A DNA stretch of 64,000 nt from Sceloporus undulatus (GCF_019175285.1 NC_056522.1:64611578-64675577), one strand, 5' to 3'; positions 42,491 to 54,268 are shown, numbered from the stretch's first letter. Translations and numbers: made by a program. The notes: generated from the sequence alone by a model not told the origin.

Positions 42491-44423
42491 GTTTCTAAGT
42501 CAAAGAGATATCTGTAAGTCTTGCAATTATTGTTTAGTGGAATTCTTGTGCTGTACTTCCATTTGCCTCTCTTTCTCATGCTCTACCAACCTTTATTTTA
42601 CTCATGCAACTTACAGTGTGACTATACAATATCAGAGGAAGAGACTGATGGACAAATCCTTGAAGCTGTTGCTTACTTATGTAATTTTATTTCCCTCTGT
42701 AAAAGTTGTTTTTGGATTGCAATATAAATTCTGTCAAGCCCAGACAATATCTAGATAGGAGAGAAAAGGTTGGTCAAAAGACCTCCATGGCTGATGGACC
42801 TGACAACCTGAAAGTCTCAGAAAAGCAAAATAAATGATAAAGATCTTCAATCAGCAAAATGCATAAATCATTAAACCTTTTGCAGCAGGTTTTGTGCTGT
42901 GAAGACATGACTGGAATTATTTGTGAGTCAAACTGAGTAACAGAACTTTTCAGCTGAATATAAATGGTTTTTTCCAACCCTGTATATATTAAATGGAAAT
43001 CTGGACTAGAGACAGAAAATCAACAGTATTACAACAAGAGATACTGCATCTTGCATCAGTTAGGGTAAAATTACCCTTGCTTTATGGAGGAACTGACTGT
43101 GACATAATTGTAATGTGTTTCTTCAAATTACTTCATATGTTAGTAGGTGTAGTTTTTGATTGCTAAGAAAGGAGGTGGCCAAGTGTCAGAATGCTCCTTT
43201 TGACACTTGATTAAATCATCTAGAGACTGGTTATCCCAAGACATGTACTGCTGCTTGGTCTACTGCTATATTAACTGGGCCCAGAGTTCTCAAGTGTCAT
43301 CTCCAGAGACATATACAAACTTGTAAACCTTCTGAAATACACATGTATGAATGATCTCTTGCCCATGGCAATAGAACATCTTAGCAGTAGCTTATCTTTG
43401 CCTCTGTGAATCACACTTTCACCAGTTGTATTGATTATGGGAATAATTGTTTAACACAGAAGCATAAAGAATATGAGTGATCCTTCTTTGAAGAATGGCT
43501 TTTATATAAGAGGTCTGCAGTTACAAACTATACCACTTCTTACATGGTCTTAAGTAGCTCCTGTAACAAATAAAGCTATTCATACTAAGACAATTAAGCA
43601 CATAATCAAAGGAATAAAGTATAAACTCATATAAACTTTAATACAGGTTTATCACAGCTGAGAAAGCTTCTGAAAAGTTGGGGTTTTTTGGCCAAGTTTT
43701 TTTAATGTATGCCCCCCCTCCCCCTTATCCTCAGCATCAGCATTGGGAGGATGGTAAAGGAAAGCTGGAGAAACATTGCTATAGTAATGCAACAAAGCTT
43801 GAGTGAGGAAGGAACAGGAGTAGCTGACATGTACCTGCTTACAATAGGCAAAATTAACAGCAGGTGCCTTTGGAATCCCTTACTGAGCATGTGTGAATAG
43901 CAAACAGAGAAAAGAGGAGAGAAGATAAGTCTTATTACTCTCTCCCCGACATGTTCTTCAAATGCATTAATCTATGTTTCACTATCAGAATGTAAATTAT
44001 TATAAAAGTAGAGACTGCTGGGGGGAAAAAACCTTATTTTAATGTGATTTGGACGAAGCCTTGATATAGTCTGTAGAAGATTCCAAATGTTTTTGTTTAT
44101 TCAAGGCTTACCTGACCTGGTTGTTTCATTTCACATGTGCATATCTTTAGTTTTTTAGAATGAAAAGTTTGCCTAAAACATGTTCAAGCTTCTCTGCTTT
44201 TTTGTTGCATAGGAGCCTATCCCTATTCTTTCCATGTTACTTCTGCCTTTAGTGCCAAAGTTTCCGTCAAAGAAGTAATGTCCAGGAATACATCTACTTT
44301 GTTAACTAAAGTATACCTGTGTACAAAAATTAACGTGTACTGAACCCTAGTGGTTTAAGACAAAGACTATGCAAACCAGGCCATCATTATGTATGCAGAT
44401 GTCAATCTACTGTACATAGACAA
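42491..44423. other. PLD5 intron 1, nothing recognised
   Basis: Overlapping frames near 42486-42758 and mirror frames at 43702-43900 show no family features. Confidence 0.45.
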
Positions 44424-44982
44424 GGGCACGTTACAGACCACTCCTTTGGGGCGGCCTGTAGGCGCTCCTTTCCCCGCCGGATCAGGGCCTCAGCTGCCAG
44501 AGCGACAGCCTCTGAGGCCCTGATCCACCCCTTTCCAGGCCGCGAGGAAGCAACAAAAGGCCGCTTCCCCGCGGCCTGGAAAGGGGTGTCCTTGGGGCTT
44601 CATGCCCCAAGGACACCCGATGGCAGCGGGGACCAAGAGAAAGGGGCCACTTGGCCCCTTTCTTATTTGCGTCACTGGCACAGCCGTGTAGAGGCTGCGC
44701 CAGCGACGCAAATCCTGGAAGGAGCTCCGAAACAGAGCTCCTTCCTGTGCCGCCAAAACAGCACCCCAGGCGCTGTCGCGCAGTGCGAGAACAGCACTTC
44801 CGCGCTGCCTCGTTTGGAGGCGGCGTGGTGGTGACGTAGCAATGGTGGTGCCCTTGTGTATAGGGCACCGCCATTTTGTACGGACCCAGTCCATACTAGG
44901 GTTAGAGGCATCAGGAAGTGACGCCCCTTCATAACCCTAGTACGGACTGGGTCCGTACTATAGGCGCGTCTGTAACGTGCCA
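44424..44982 (-). mobile_element. Chain-of-hairpins MITE, copy B (inverted relative to A)
   Basis: The ends GGGCACGTTACAGAC and GTCTGTAACGTGCC are inverted. Hairpins occur in the same order as in copy A, read backwards: 44480-44525, 44529-44584, 44584-44618, 44638-44663, 44666-44712, 44717-44745, about 44805-44825, 44841-44875 and 44878-44958. Several words are shared (GGGTGTCCTTGGGGCTT, GGAAGGAGCTCCG, AAAGGGGCCA), but loops and outer parts differ. Confidence 0.8.
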
Positions 44983-45154
44983 TAGTTTTAGTTTCTAGGG
45001 GGAACCACAAGGGTTGGGGCTAAGCAAATCTGGGGTTATAAAGCTTCTGGGAGAGAGAAGAAGGAGGAGGTGAAAGGAAAGAACAAGGGGAAGAAAAGTG
45101 TTGGGCAAAGATTCATTTCAGTCATATCTGATGCACAAAGATAGAACTGGCACA
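44983..45154. other. PLD5 intron 1, nothing recognised
   Basis: Purine-rich GAGAAGAAGGAGGAGG stretch; nothing else. Confidence 0.4.
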
Positions 45155-45740
45155 GGTGTGTGTGTCTTCAAGTCACCTGTTGACTTATGACAACCCCATG
45201 AATTTCATAGGGTTTTCTTAGGCAAGAAATACTGAGAGGTAGTTCCTTCCTCTGAAATATGGCCTATAATACCTGATATTTATTGGCAGTCTCCCTCCAA
45301 GTACTAACCAGGCCTGACCCTGCTTAGCTTTCAAGATCAGTCAGAATCTGGTGCCTTCAAGGTATTTAGGCTCCTTGGCATAAGGATACTCTCTGCAATA
45401 TTTCACAAATGAAAACTGGAATACATGCTCAAGCTACATCGTAGTGCAGTCAAGAAGGCAAATGGTATTAATCAGGAAGAACAGACAAGCTAGGAGAAGC
45501 TGCAGCAGTTTGCTTTCACCTGAGTTTAAAGGGAAAGTCAAGGTTCCACCCCTCTTCTCCACTTACCCCTGCTGAGTTGAGTTGAAAATTACTTTTACAT
45601 TTTGAACCCAGTTTGTAGCAGCTGAAGCAAGCTGAAGACAAAGGGGAGGAGGAGAGAGAGGCATTTTAAATGTAGCAAAAATGTTGGATGACAGAAGATT
45701 AATTGGGACTGCCTCTGCAAAATCAGGACAATCTGTGGGT
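45155..45740 (-). mobile_element. Composite repeat: 5S-rRNA-like SINE plus about 400 bp, copy 2
   Basis: The inverse of 5S rRNA is clearer here: CTCCCTCCAAGTACTAACC, AGGCCTGACCCTGCTTAGC, TTTCAAGATCAGTCAGAATC. Its tail (minus strand) is CATAAGTCAACAGGTGACTTG. The extra 370 bases to 45740 align with 11840-12230, so both copies share the same unit beyond the SINE. Confidence 0.7.
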
Positions 45741-45846
45741 GTGCAAAAATTGTGCTTATAGTTTTGGACTAGGGGTGGGTCTGAATGACACCATTATAGC
45801 AGTTTCACATTGATTTAACTGTCATGGCTCTGACATACAGAATCCT

Positions 45847-46095
45847 TTTGTTGTTGTTAACTGCCTTCGAGTCAATCCCAACTCATGACCACCCAGTGGA
45901 TGAGACATCACCAAAACTCCCTGTCATCCACTGCTTTGATTAGGTCCTGCAAATTCATATCCATGACCTCCTTAATAGAGTCCATCCATCTAGCATGTAG
46001 CCTTCTTGTCTTTTGGTATCCCTCCACCTTTCCCTAGAATTATTGTCTTTTCCAGTGAGTCATGCCTTCTCATGACATGGCCAACGTACGACAAA
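45847..46095 (-). mobile_element. RTE (BovB-like) 3'-end fragment
   Basis: TTGTTGTTGTTAACTGCCTTC (tail), GATGAGACATCACC, AGTCCATCCATCTAGC, TTATTGTCTTTTCCAGTGAG and CTCATGACATGGCCAACG match the inverse RTE ending. Confidence 0.75.
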
Positions 46096-46224
46096 TAGCT
46101 ACTGGGCAGCAGCAGTAGTGGAGGGTGACACTGTCAGAGGATTTCTCAAAGAAAGCAGCAGTGGCACTACAGCTAATGCCTGTTAGTTACTGCACGGAGG
46201 GAAGCACCAGTAGACCTCTTTTTG

Positions 46225-47100
46225 AAGACCTTTTACCACAAAATCCCTAAAATCAGACAATCCAAAATGAAACAAGAGATAGTGTCAGAAGATGAAACTC
46301 CCAGGTCTGAAGGCACACAATGAACTACTGGGGAAGAGCAGAGGACAAGTATGATTAACATTGTGGTTACTGATGCATCTGGACTCAAGCTAAAAGGACA
46401 TTCAGCTGTTGACATGCTCGGAGAAGAAAGGAAAGTCCAAAGCTGCACAAAACATAATATAGGAACATGGAAGATAAGAAGCATGAATCAGAGGAAGCTA
46501 GGTATAGTAAAACAAGAAATGGAACTTTTAAACTTTGCAGTATTTGGGATGAATGAGCTAAAATGGGCAAGAATGGGACATTCTGAGTCATATGTAAAAT
46601 AATGTTTTTATCAGGAATTGCAAATCTAAGAAGAAATGGAGTGGCATTAATAGTGATGAAAAAAGGTAGTAAAAGCAAGCAAAGGACATAATCCAAAGTA
46701 TGACCAAATAATATTTTAAAAAATACTCCAGGGAAAACCCATCAATATAACCATAATGCAAGTTTAAGTTCCAGCTACAGAATGAGAGGAATGAATTAGA
46801 AAAAAAAACCTCCTTTGAATATTCCTTCCCTAAGAAAACCCTATGAAATTCATGGGGCTGATATAAGTCGAGAGGTAACTTGAAGGCTCATACACAGAGG
46901 AAAAGGAAGAAGAAGAAGAAACTGAAAGATTGTGTGCTGGACTCCAGGATGAAATTGTTCTTACACCAAAACAGGACATGTTAATCATAGGTGATTGGAA
47001 TGCAAAAGTAAGAAACAGAGCAGAACCAAAGATTTTAGAAAAATTTGGACTGTAATCAAGAAATGAAGCAGGAGACTGACTGATGGAGGGGCTCTACATA
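46225..47100 (+). mobile_element. RTE (BovB-like) LINE, endonuclease part
   Basis: The plus-strand frame begins with the family's N-terminus: NIGTWKIRSMNQRKLGIVKQ, EMELLNFAVFGMNELKW. Further on, in another frame, DMLIIGDWNAKV appears near 46977-47012, the second conserved endonuclease block. A SINE tail lies between (46820-46892). The copy is decayed with several frame changes and stops. Its 3' tail is at 47417-47575 after another MITE. Confidence 0.78.
46820..46892 (+). mobile_element. SINE tail inserted in the RTE copy
   Basis: TTCCTTCCCTAAGAAAACCC, TATGAAATTCATGGGGCTG, ATAAGTCGAGAGG and AACTTGAAGG match the tail shared by the 5S- and tRNA-derived SINEs. Confidence 0.6.
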
Positions 47101-47105
47101 CCATC

Positions 47106-47416
47106 TTGAAGGGGTGGCCTGCAGCTGCTCCTTTTGTTCCGGATCGGGGCTGCAACAACCTCACGCTATGGCCCTGATCTGGCCTGTTGAGGGCACAAAA
47201 AGGAGCCGTAAAAAACGTCAGTGTGGCTATATGACACCCCTTCTGTACTGCATCATGTGGATGCAGTGCCAGAGGTGTGCCATGATGCTGTGCTCCATCT
47301 GGAGTGGCGTGTGGTGTCAGGGCACCCTGGGGGGCAGACTTGGGTATGCATCATCAGGACGCTGCACTCTGATTCTGCCCCCAGACTAGCCTTTCAGACC
47401 GGTCTGTAAAGGCCCT
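47106..47416. mobile_element. MITE related to the GGCMYGTTACAGAC group
   Basis: The right end GGTCTGTAAAGGCCC is clear and the left is decayed. GCTGCTCCTTTTGTTCCGG and GGGCACAAAAAGGAGCC form one internal hairpin. It sits inside the RTE copy and separates its endonuclease from its tail. Confidence 0.6.
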
Positions 47417-47575
47417 GAATTTTGCAAGAACAAGAGACTGCATCCACAAGATCTGAGAAGATAAATTTAAATCAGGAGTGGGGATGGTCTATGTGTCTAT
47501 GATCAGTAGAGAAAGACATTACATGACCATAACCCTAAGTCAAAGTCGACTTGACGGCAGGTTACAATGACTAAT
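47417..47575 (+). mobile_element. RTE (BovB-like) tail
   Basis: TTTTGCAAGAACAAGAGACTG and CAAAGTCGACTTGACGGCAG, the family's 3' ending. Confidence 0.65.
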
Positions 47576-48504
47576 GCGGAAATTTTTCCAGAATGGTCAG
47601 TGAGTATTTATAGTTATTATAAATGCAGTTCAAAGGAAAACTTTGGACTTGTAGTTCAAGTTGTTTTTGTGGAAGTGTTCAGATTTATTGAGGCCTATTG
47701 TATTTTTGAAATGGAATGATGGAAGAAACTTGGTGAAGAGAAAAGCCTGGTGTATGATTTGATTCATAGCAGGACTATCTGTCTTGAGAAGTTTCTCTTT
47801 CCCTGAACTCTGGATACTGAAATGAGTGAGAAGACAGTTAAGTGGTTACTGTAGTAAACAAACCTTAGTAGAACTATAAGGCAGTTTACCAGTTTAAAGA
47901 AGACATAAAATATGATATTCTCATGGCTAGGTGCTTTTGGTGGCCTTCATGAACTTCACATTGTCCTTGAGAAGACATTTAAAAAATCAATCTCTGAGAA
48001 CAATGGAAAAGTGTCTTTCCAGGTTGCTGTCCCTCAGCATGTCCTTCATCAGTTCAGAAGTTGTGGGGAGAAGAAAAAGGATGAATTAGAAACCACCAGC
48101 GAAATGCATGTGAGGCTGGATAGAGATGCCTGTGGATCCAAACCAGACTACATCTCATTACCAAGTCCCTTCCCTTCCGTTCATTTTCCTTAAGCTTCAG
48201 TTTAACAGATTTTTTTGCTTATTCGGGGGCTATAGGGATCCTTATTAGCGTATTTGTCTTACTTTTGAGCAAAGGGATCTCTTGCTTTGAACTTGTTTTT
48301 GAAGCTGCTCCTGGCTATTTCACTTGCACTAGCCTTTTGAGCATTTCAATTCTTGCTTTATAAACATTTTTGGACAGATACAGCTTTTGCAGTTTCTTAC
48401 AATATAGTTTATTAATTTTTTTGGTTTTACTTCTTTAGTTCTTTGAGAACCAAACTTCATTTGTAAAAACATTTGTTTCTCTATTTTTATGCGAAAAGTT
48501 TTCC
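47576..48504. other. PLD5 intron 1, nothing recognised
   Basis: A 93-codon plus frame at 47912-48193 lacks recognisable domains. Confidence 0.45.
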
Positions 48505-48512
48505 CCTTATAG

Positions 48513-48704
48513 TTCCCAACCTGTGGGTCGGGACCCCTTTGGGGGTCGAATGACTCTTTCATGGGGGTTGCCTAAGACCATTCGAAAACACCTATTTAAT
48601 TACAGTTATGAAGTAGCAATAAAAATAATTTCATGGGTTTGGGTCACCACAACATGAGGAACTGTATTAAAGGGTCATGGCATTAGGAAGGTTTGGAACC
48701 ACCG
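48513..48704 (-). mobile_element. SPIN-type non-autonomous hAT element with 8-bp target duplication
   Basis: TTCCCAACCTGTGGGTCG, GGACCCCTTTGGGGGTCGAA, TGGGGGTTGCCTAAGACC, AATTACAGTTATGAAGTAGC, TTTGGGTCACCACAACATG, AGGAACTGTATTAAAGGGTC and GGAACCACCG follow the SPIN consensus, as I remember it, in reverse order. CCTTATAG stands on both sides (48505-48512 and 48705-48712). The first few bases of the left terminus are lost. About 190 bp, with no transposase. Confidence 0.9.
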
Positions 48705-48886
48705 CCTTATAGAGTCTCATAGATTCTATAGACAGTAGTACATTCCAGATTAGTATTCCTCAACTTTCCTGTGTACCTAAAGGAGCCTATTTCTTTTGCT
48801 TGGTATGGGATAAGTAGCTACAATTTTTCTTTGTGTACATGTGCACACACCTTCACAGACTTCCTTTATTTTTAAAATTGAGTGAC

Positions 48887-49257
48887 TATGGCGCTTTACA
48901 GACCACCCAAAAAGGGCAGTCTGCCAGCGCTGCTGGTTGCTGCGTCCAGGAACCGCAGTGGACAAACCGTGCGATTCCCGGACGCAACAAAAAAGAAGCC
49001 TAAAAATGGGGCTTCTTCTTGCAGCACGGAAATGGCACTGCAAGTCACTAATGGTGCACTCATGGCACCATTTCCACCATGTGATGTGCGGACACTAGGC
49101 ATCTGCGACGTCAAGATGGTGGCGCCCGTGTAGAACGGGCGCCACCATTTTGTACGTGCCCAGCGCATACTAGGGTTAGGGGCGTTCGGAAATGACGCCC
49201 TTTTCTAACCCTAGTATGTGCCGATCACATGCTTTACACGCATCTGTAACATGCCTA
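48887..49257 (-). mobile_element. GGCMYGTTACAGAC-ended hairpin MITE, copy C
   Basis: The ends TATGGCGCTTTACAGACC and CATCTGTAACATGCCTATA are inverted. It keeps the subterminal hairpin with TACTAGGGTTAGG and CTAACCCTAGTA (about 49154-49232) and the ATGGTGGCGCCCG/CGGGCGCCACCAT hairpin (about 49115-49150). The inner part differs, with its own hairpins at about 48935-48987, 49002-49022 and 49049-49071. Confidence 0.75.
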
Positions 49258-49369
49258 TATAACTTAATAAATAATTAACTGAACTTTGACCATGCTGAAT
49301 AGCTGGAAGTTCTAGGTGGATGCAATATATGAATTAACATATATCTGGTTTATTGGTATATTCACTTGG
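49258..49369. other. PLD5 intron 1, nothing recognised
   Basis: Short AT-rich spacer. Confidence 0.4.
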
Positions 49370-49465
49370 CTGCAGTCCTATATATACCTACCTGATTGTA
49401 TGCCACAGTGAACTTAAAGGGACTTACTTGTAAGTAAATGTGTACAGGTTTACGATGTTAAAAGT
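49370..49465. mobile_element. Palindromic MITE remnant (GGGAGTAAGTC type)
   Basis: GCTGCAGTCCTATATATACC, GGGACTTACTTGTAAGTAAA match the copy at 20005 in reverse. Confidence 0.5.
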
Positions 49466-49776
49466 AGGATCAGTTCTCCTATGAACCAATAATCAGCAGG
49501 CTTCTATTGAGAATTCAGAAGTTTTTAAAGATAAATGTTTGAGTCTTCCTTGGTTGGTGGTGAACAAAATACAGGGTTATTCAAAAAATTTGGTGCAAAT
49601 GTAAAGCATGGTCAACAGTAAGAGATTTGGGGAGTTCAGCAAACAGCCTTTGGCATAGCCCAAGTCTTCCCAACAAGAACTAATTTGGGTTTACACCATT
49701 CTTTTTAAACTGCCCTGTATTAGGAAGATTTTTTGTTTTATGGATAATATTATCTATTATATTTTATGGTTCGTTA

Positions 49777-50400
49777 ATAACAATAACAATATTTATTTGT
49801 ATCCCACTTCTCCAAAAAGATCAAAGCGGCTAACAATAAAACATCCATAAAACACATTAAGCATACAATAAATGTCTCATTGTTCATTGTATCCCAACCC
49901 CTCCCAACCTGTCCACCCACAATAAAATACAATTAAATTATTAACAATTGTTAAAATAATTAGTAAAAGTAGGGCAGAGGCAGTGCGCGGTTGCTAAATA
50001 ATTAGTTAAATTGATAGGAGGTTGTTGAAATGTTAAACTGGGAAGGGCTGCCTGAAGAGATACGTCTTGATTGCCTTTCTAAAGCTTTCAAGACTGGTGA
50101 TATATATCAGATCTCCTCCGGCAGGCTATTCCATATCTTGGGAGTGGCCGAGGAAAAGGTTTTCTGAGTAACTCCAGCCAGCCTAGTTTTAGAGAACCTC
50201 AATGTGTGGGGCAGATTATATGGGAGAAGGCGATCCCGTAAGTAAGCTGGACCCAGGTCATGAAGGGCTTTAAAGGTTATAACCAACACCTTGTACTGTG
50301 CCCAGGAATTAATAGGCAGCCAGTGAAGAGACTTTAATATAGGTGTAATATGGTCGCCTCTATATCTTCCAGCAATACATTGCAAACCAAAGTGGAATCA
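49777..50400 (-). mobile_element. L2-like LINE, ORF2 C-terminus and 3' UTR
   Basis: A minus frame at 50107-50385 reads HITPILKSLHWLPINSWAQY, FKALHDLGPAYLRDRLLPY and ATPKIWNSLPEEI, the conserved C-terminal block of L2/Rex-type LINEs. Downstream (lower coordinates) the UTR ends in TTTGTATCCCACTTCTCC and ATTGTTATTGTTATTA. It is 5'-truncated; the frame stays open for 92 codons. Confidence 0.85.
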
Positions 50401-50792
50401 GATGGTAAAGGACAATATAAAAACCTCTTTTAAATAAATAAGTGACTTGAGTGTACCAACAAATGCTTTTGTGCAACGGTGGTAGGGAGAAAGCACAAGA
50501 AAAAACCTCAGGTGTACCCTGCGGGAGACACTACCCTGTACAGATCTTTCACTGGAAAGAGGATGGTAGTGGAAAAGAAGGGGCACAGAAAGCTAGGAAA
50601 ATATATTGTTAACATGAGCTAGTTACACTTATTTAGCCTAGACTGCTGTACAGTTTGTGCGGATAAAATGAGCAAGGTGAATAATATATGTTTGCCCTAA
50701 GTTAGAGGGCAAGATATAAACGCAATAAAATTCACAATAAAATGGATTTGAAGTTGATTCCACAGAATAAACCTTATCTGTTGGCTGTCCTA

Positions 50793-51037
50793 TACAGTTG
50801 TCCCTCCTTTTGCACGGACTTTGGATTCGCGTCCCTCGCTTACTCACGAAGGGCAAATGGAGGGACTTAAAATGGGGTGTGTACCCATGGCGTGCACTTG
50901 CAGGGGCCTGCAAGGGCACATCTCTATTTAAACCAATAGGGCTTGAATATCAGCGGATGTTTGTTTTTGCAGGGAGGGGTTACTGCACTTCTTTTTTTTG
51001 CAGAACGGATCCCCTGAAAAAACAGAGGGGTTACTGC
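50793..51037. mobile_element. Tigger/pogo-like MITE with a duplicated end
   Basis: TACAGTTGTCCCTCCTTTTGC at the left. The right end GAGGGGTTACTGCACTTC occurs twice, at about 50974-50991 and 51024-51041, with AACGGATCCCCTG between. Confidence 0.55.
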
Positions 51038-52424
51038 ACTTCTTTTTCCATCAGCAGCTCCTAAACTCTGGGTGTCTACAGTATCTGTGTTCATTCAACA
51101 CAGATACTGTAGTATTTTTATGTGTTCCATTAAAAAGAAGAAAAGTTGAGCCATTGCAGTGTGTCCACTCTTCTCCTACTTGACAAAATATGATTGTATA
51201 CATTGGAGCAGCCACAAAGGAATAAAAGAAGAGAACTTGAAAATATTGTGAGTTGCAAGCCTTGGGTTGAGAGGCATACAAATATGCTCTCAAAATTTCT
51301 AGTTTTTCCTAGTAAGAATTGTTTAACCCTTGTTTTATTAATTAATTAATATTATTTATGTATCCTGTTTCCACTAAAATTGGGATTCAAAGCAGCTCAA
51401 AACGTAGAAGAACAAGACAATTAAGAACACTGAAAAAGAGAACACACAAATATAATAAAACTATTTGCAGCATTAAAAGCAGTCACACTTTAATAAAATA
51501 ATAAATTTTAAAGAAACAATTTAAAATATTAAACAAGCTGTTTTTAAATTATTTTTGAATGTTATTAAAGGGGAGAGGTGGGTGGTATGTCAGGAAGATA
51601 CTATATAATCCCTATAGGTGCAGCCTACAAGACACAAAAACCAATATAATATACTTAGCTGTCAAGACTTGCCTTCAGAGAGCTCTTCATAAATTGACAT
51701 TAGTCAATACTAGACTCACTGAGATTTCCAAGAGGTCCAGTCCAAGATAAACCCTCTGTTCAAATTTTGCAAATCCCCGCTACCTGTAGCTGTAGACTGG
51801 AACTGAGATGGGGCTCTGCGGTACCATTTCTCATTGTTCTCAGCAAGGTGTAGCCAATCCTGCACAAAGGTTTGCCAAAAGAAAGGGCAACAAAGATCCT
51901 CACATACCTTCCTGAAGACTTAGTGGCTCTTAGCATTTAAGAGTAGAAAACTGTTACCATGTCACCAAAAGTACAACTTCTTTGGATTTGTTCAATGTTT
52001 TCCATGTCAGAGGTTAGTATGTCAACCATGTCAGAGGGTGGAGGGCATGCCATTGTACTAGGATATATACATTCTGTCTAATATGGGAAGGCAGCCCCAC
52101 AATATCCATCAAACTAAAGTCCTTTCAACAAATGTGCAGATTTGTCACGAAGAAACCTATAAGTGGAAACAAATATGAGATGGAATTGCAAAATGATGAA
52201 TCTGACTTGGTTCCCAAGAGTCAGCTTATTTCCCAAGGGTTAAAACAAATGGTCCTACTTTGGGAAAATATAATGCTTCTGTTCTTCAAAATGGTGAAGG
52301 GCCACCATTAACAGTTTTGGTCCAGCTCCTTACCTGGAACCACTGGTGACACAAGTCTTTTTGAAACTGCTGTGGTCAATATCTAGACCAGTCTCTCAGG
52401 CCTAATTTAAATGCATTGTATAGT
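51038..52424. other. PLD5 intron 1; L2-like tail at about 51335-51420
   Basis: TTAATTAATATTATTTATG, TATCCTGTTTCCACTAAAAT and CAAAGCAGCTCAAAACG resemble a reversed L2 ending. AACACAGATACTGTAGT-type inverted words at about 51072-51115 form a small hairpin. Otherwise nothing recognised. Confidence 0.4.
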
Positions 52425-52622
52425 TTGAATGCTGAGTAAGAAGGACTCTAGGAGACCAGGATTTGAATTCCCACACAGACATGGAAGCCTGCTGGGTGAC
52501 GTTGGGCAATTCATTGCTTCAGATGGAAGCAATGGCAAACCTCCTTGGCATAAATCTTACCAAGAAAATGCTATGATAGGATCACCATAAGTTGGAGCTG
52601 ACTTGAAAGTACACAAAAACCT
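52425..52622 (+). mobile_element. tRNA-derived SINE
   Basis: GAGACCAGGATTTGAATTCCC (B box), GGGTGACGTTGGGCAATTC, GGAAGCAATGGCAAACCTCC, then ATCACCATAAGTTGGAGC and GACTTGAAAGTACACAAAAAC. Confidence 0.75.
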
Positions 52623-54095
52623 GCTACAGTAACCTTCAGCAAACTGCTTCTGTATGATTGACCAATACTCTGTGTTTTGGTGGTAATGAATAAAAGGATT
52701 AGCGATGTGTGATGTTTGGCACGTGGTTACTTCCTGTACCAGCAGCTGTAGTGGTGATAAAAAGGTAGTATAGCAAATAATGATGGGATAGAGGTAACCA
52801 GCATGTATTATAAAGAAGTGTAGTAAAGGAGTACGAAAGAGTAGGGGGGCACATTACCTTTCCAGGACCAGGAAACCCTGGAGGGCTTTGCCTGCTGTTG
52901 TAAACAATTTTTTTTGTCCCCAAACACCCTCTATGGAGCATAGGGGCATGTCTGGAGTCTTACTTGGTCCTCATAGGGTATTTTGGGATATTTTAAGGTC
53001 CACATTTCTTTCAGAATAATTTCATAAAATGCTTTTACAGTTAAAACAAACTGTCTCCCCCTCCCTCTTCTCCCTTGTTCTTTTTCCACTTTGCCTGCTG
53101 CACTGGTTTAATGACTCAATAATAAGTGGCTGAAGGATAGAAGGATTGTCTTCATCCTGCCAAAGCGATGTATGAAATTGTCTACATTGTTCACAGGCTG
53201 CATATTTTCTTGGTTTTCATGTTTTATTCTCTTTTAATTGGAAATGAGCACCTGTTCCTATATTACTTAAGCTAGCAGTCACAAACAAATAGCAGATGCA
53301 CTGTTTCCTCTTGGGATGAATAAATTATGTGAACAAGTAGAGGGAAAAATCATGTGTGGCTGGCTACACAGATATGCTTTTTAGTGGGTGATACAAAAGA
53401 CAAAGCCTTTGCTGTTTCTGTTGTTTTCATATGGTTAATAACCTGAAGAGAAGAAAGCTTTGGAATACACAATAAAAATCTATAGAAAAAATGCTGCTGC
53501 AATAGCCTTATAACATACTAGATCTCCTCCTGCAGCTGTAGATCATAAACAGAAGACTGCAGCATTTGGGCAAACCAGATCTAGAGCAGCATGACTAAGG
53601 TTGTGAACTATACTGACTTCACATCATCACTGATAACATTTCCCACAGCTTTTAAATCGTACATGAAGCAATTGTAGCCTTCTCTCCCCCCCAAAATTTG
53701 ATTAAGGCTGCAGTGTTCAAAAATGGGTGCTTGAACTGTGCCATTTTCCTTGTCTGGATTTCCTACCTAGCTCTTATTTGTCACCAGTGGAGTGGAGGGA
53801 TGGCAACAGCAGTTTGAACCAAGAAAAAAGACACCAGAGGGGCTTTAAACATTTATTCAACATCAACAATTTGAACTGTGATGTGGGGCTGGCATAGCTG
53901 TATTTAACAATTGAAACCTGACTACACATCTGATTAAGATCTCCTTATGTGACCTCTGTTTTGAGATTGTCAATAAGGGCAGTTCACCCCCACCTTGAAT
54001 TTTTTTTTGTCCCCTCAAGACAACTTTGGAGTTGTTACATTTCAAAGCTCTGCAGAGGACTAGTATGGGAAAGATTCAGGATCCTATGTTACATA
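52623..54095. other. PLD5 intron 1, nothing recognised
   Basis: No repeat family or coding segment identified. Confidence 0.45.
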
Positions 54096-54268
54096 TACAG
54101 TTGGCTCTCTGTTTTTGCAGGGGATCTGTTCCGACCCCCCCCCCCCCAAAGGGAACTCACACTTATTCAAACCCCATAGGCTTGAATGGAGCTTGCCCCT
54201 GTGTGTGCAGCAAGGAGGTCTCCCCTCTGCATATATTCAAGACGCACGCATTAGGAGGGGCAACTGTA
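54096..54268. mobile_element. Tigger/pogo-like MITE
   Basis: TACAGTTGGCTCTCTGTTTTT and AGGAGGGGCAACTGTA are TA-flanked inverted ends. GGGATCTGTTCCGACCCCC and AACCCCATAGGCTTGAATGG are family words. Confidence 0.7.

Noticed and set aside
45270-45372. 5S rRNA gene
   Set aside because: The resemblance is clear but many positions differ, the ends are missing and it continues into a SINE tail, so it is a 5S-derived SINE and not a gene.
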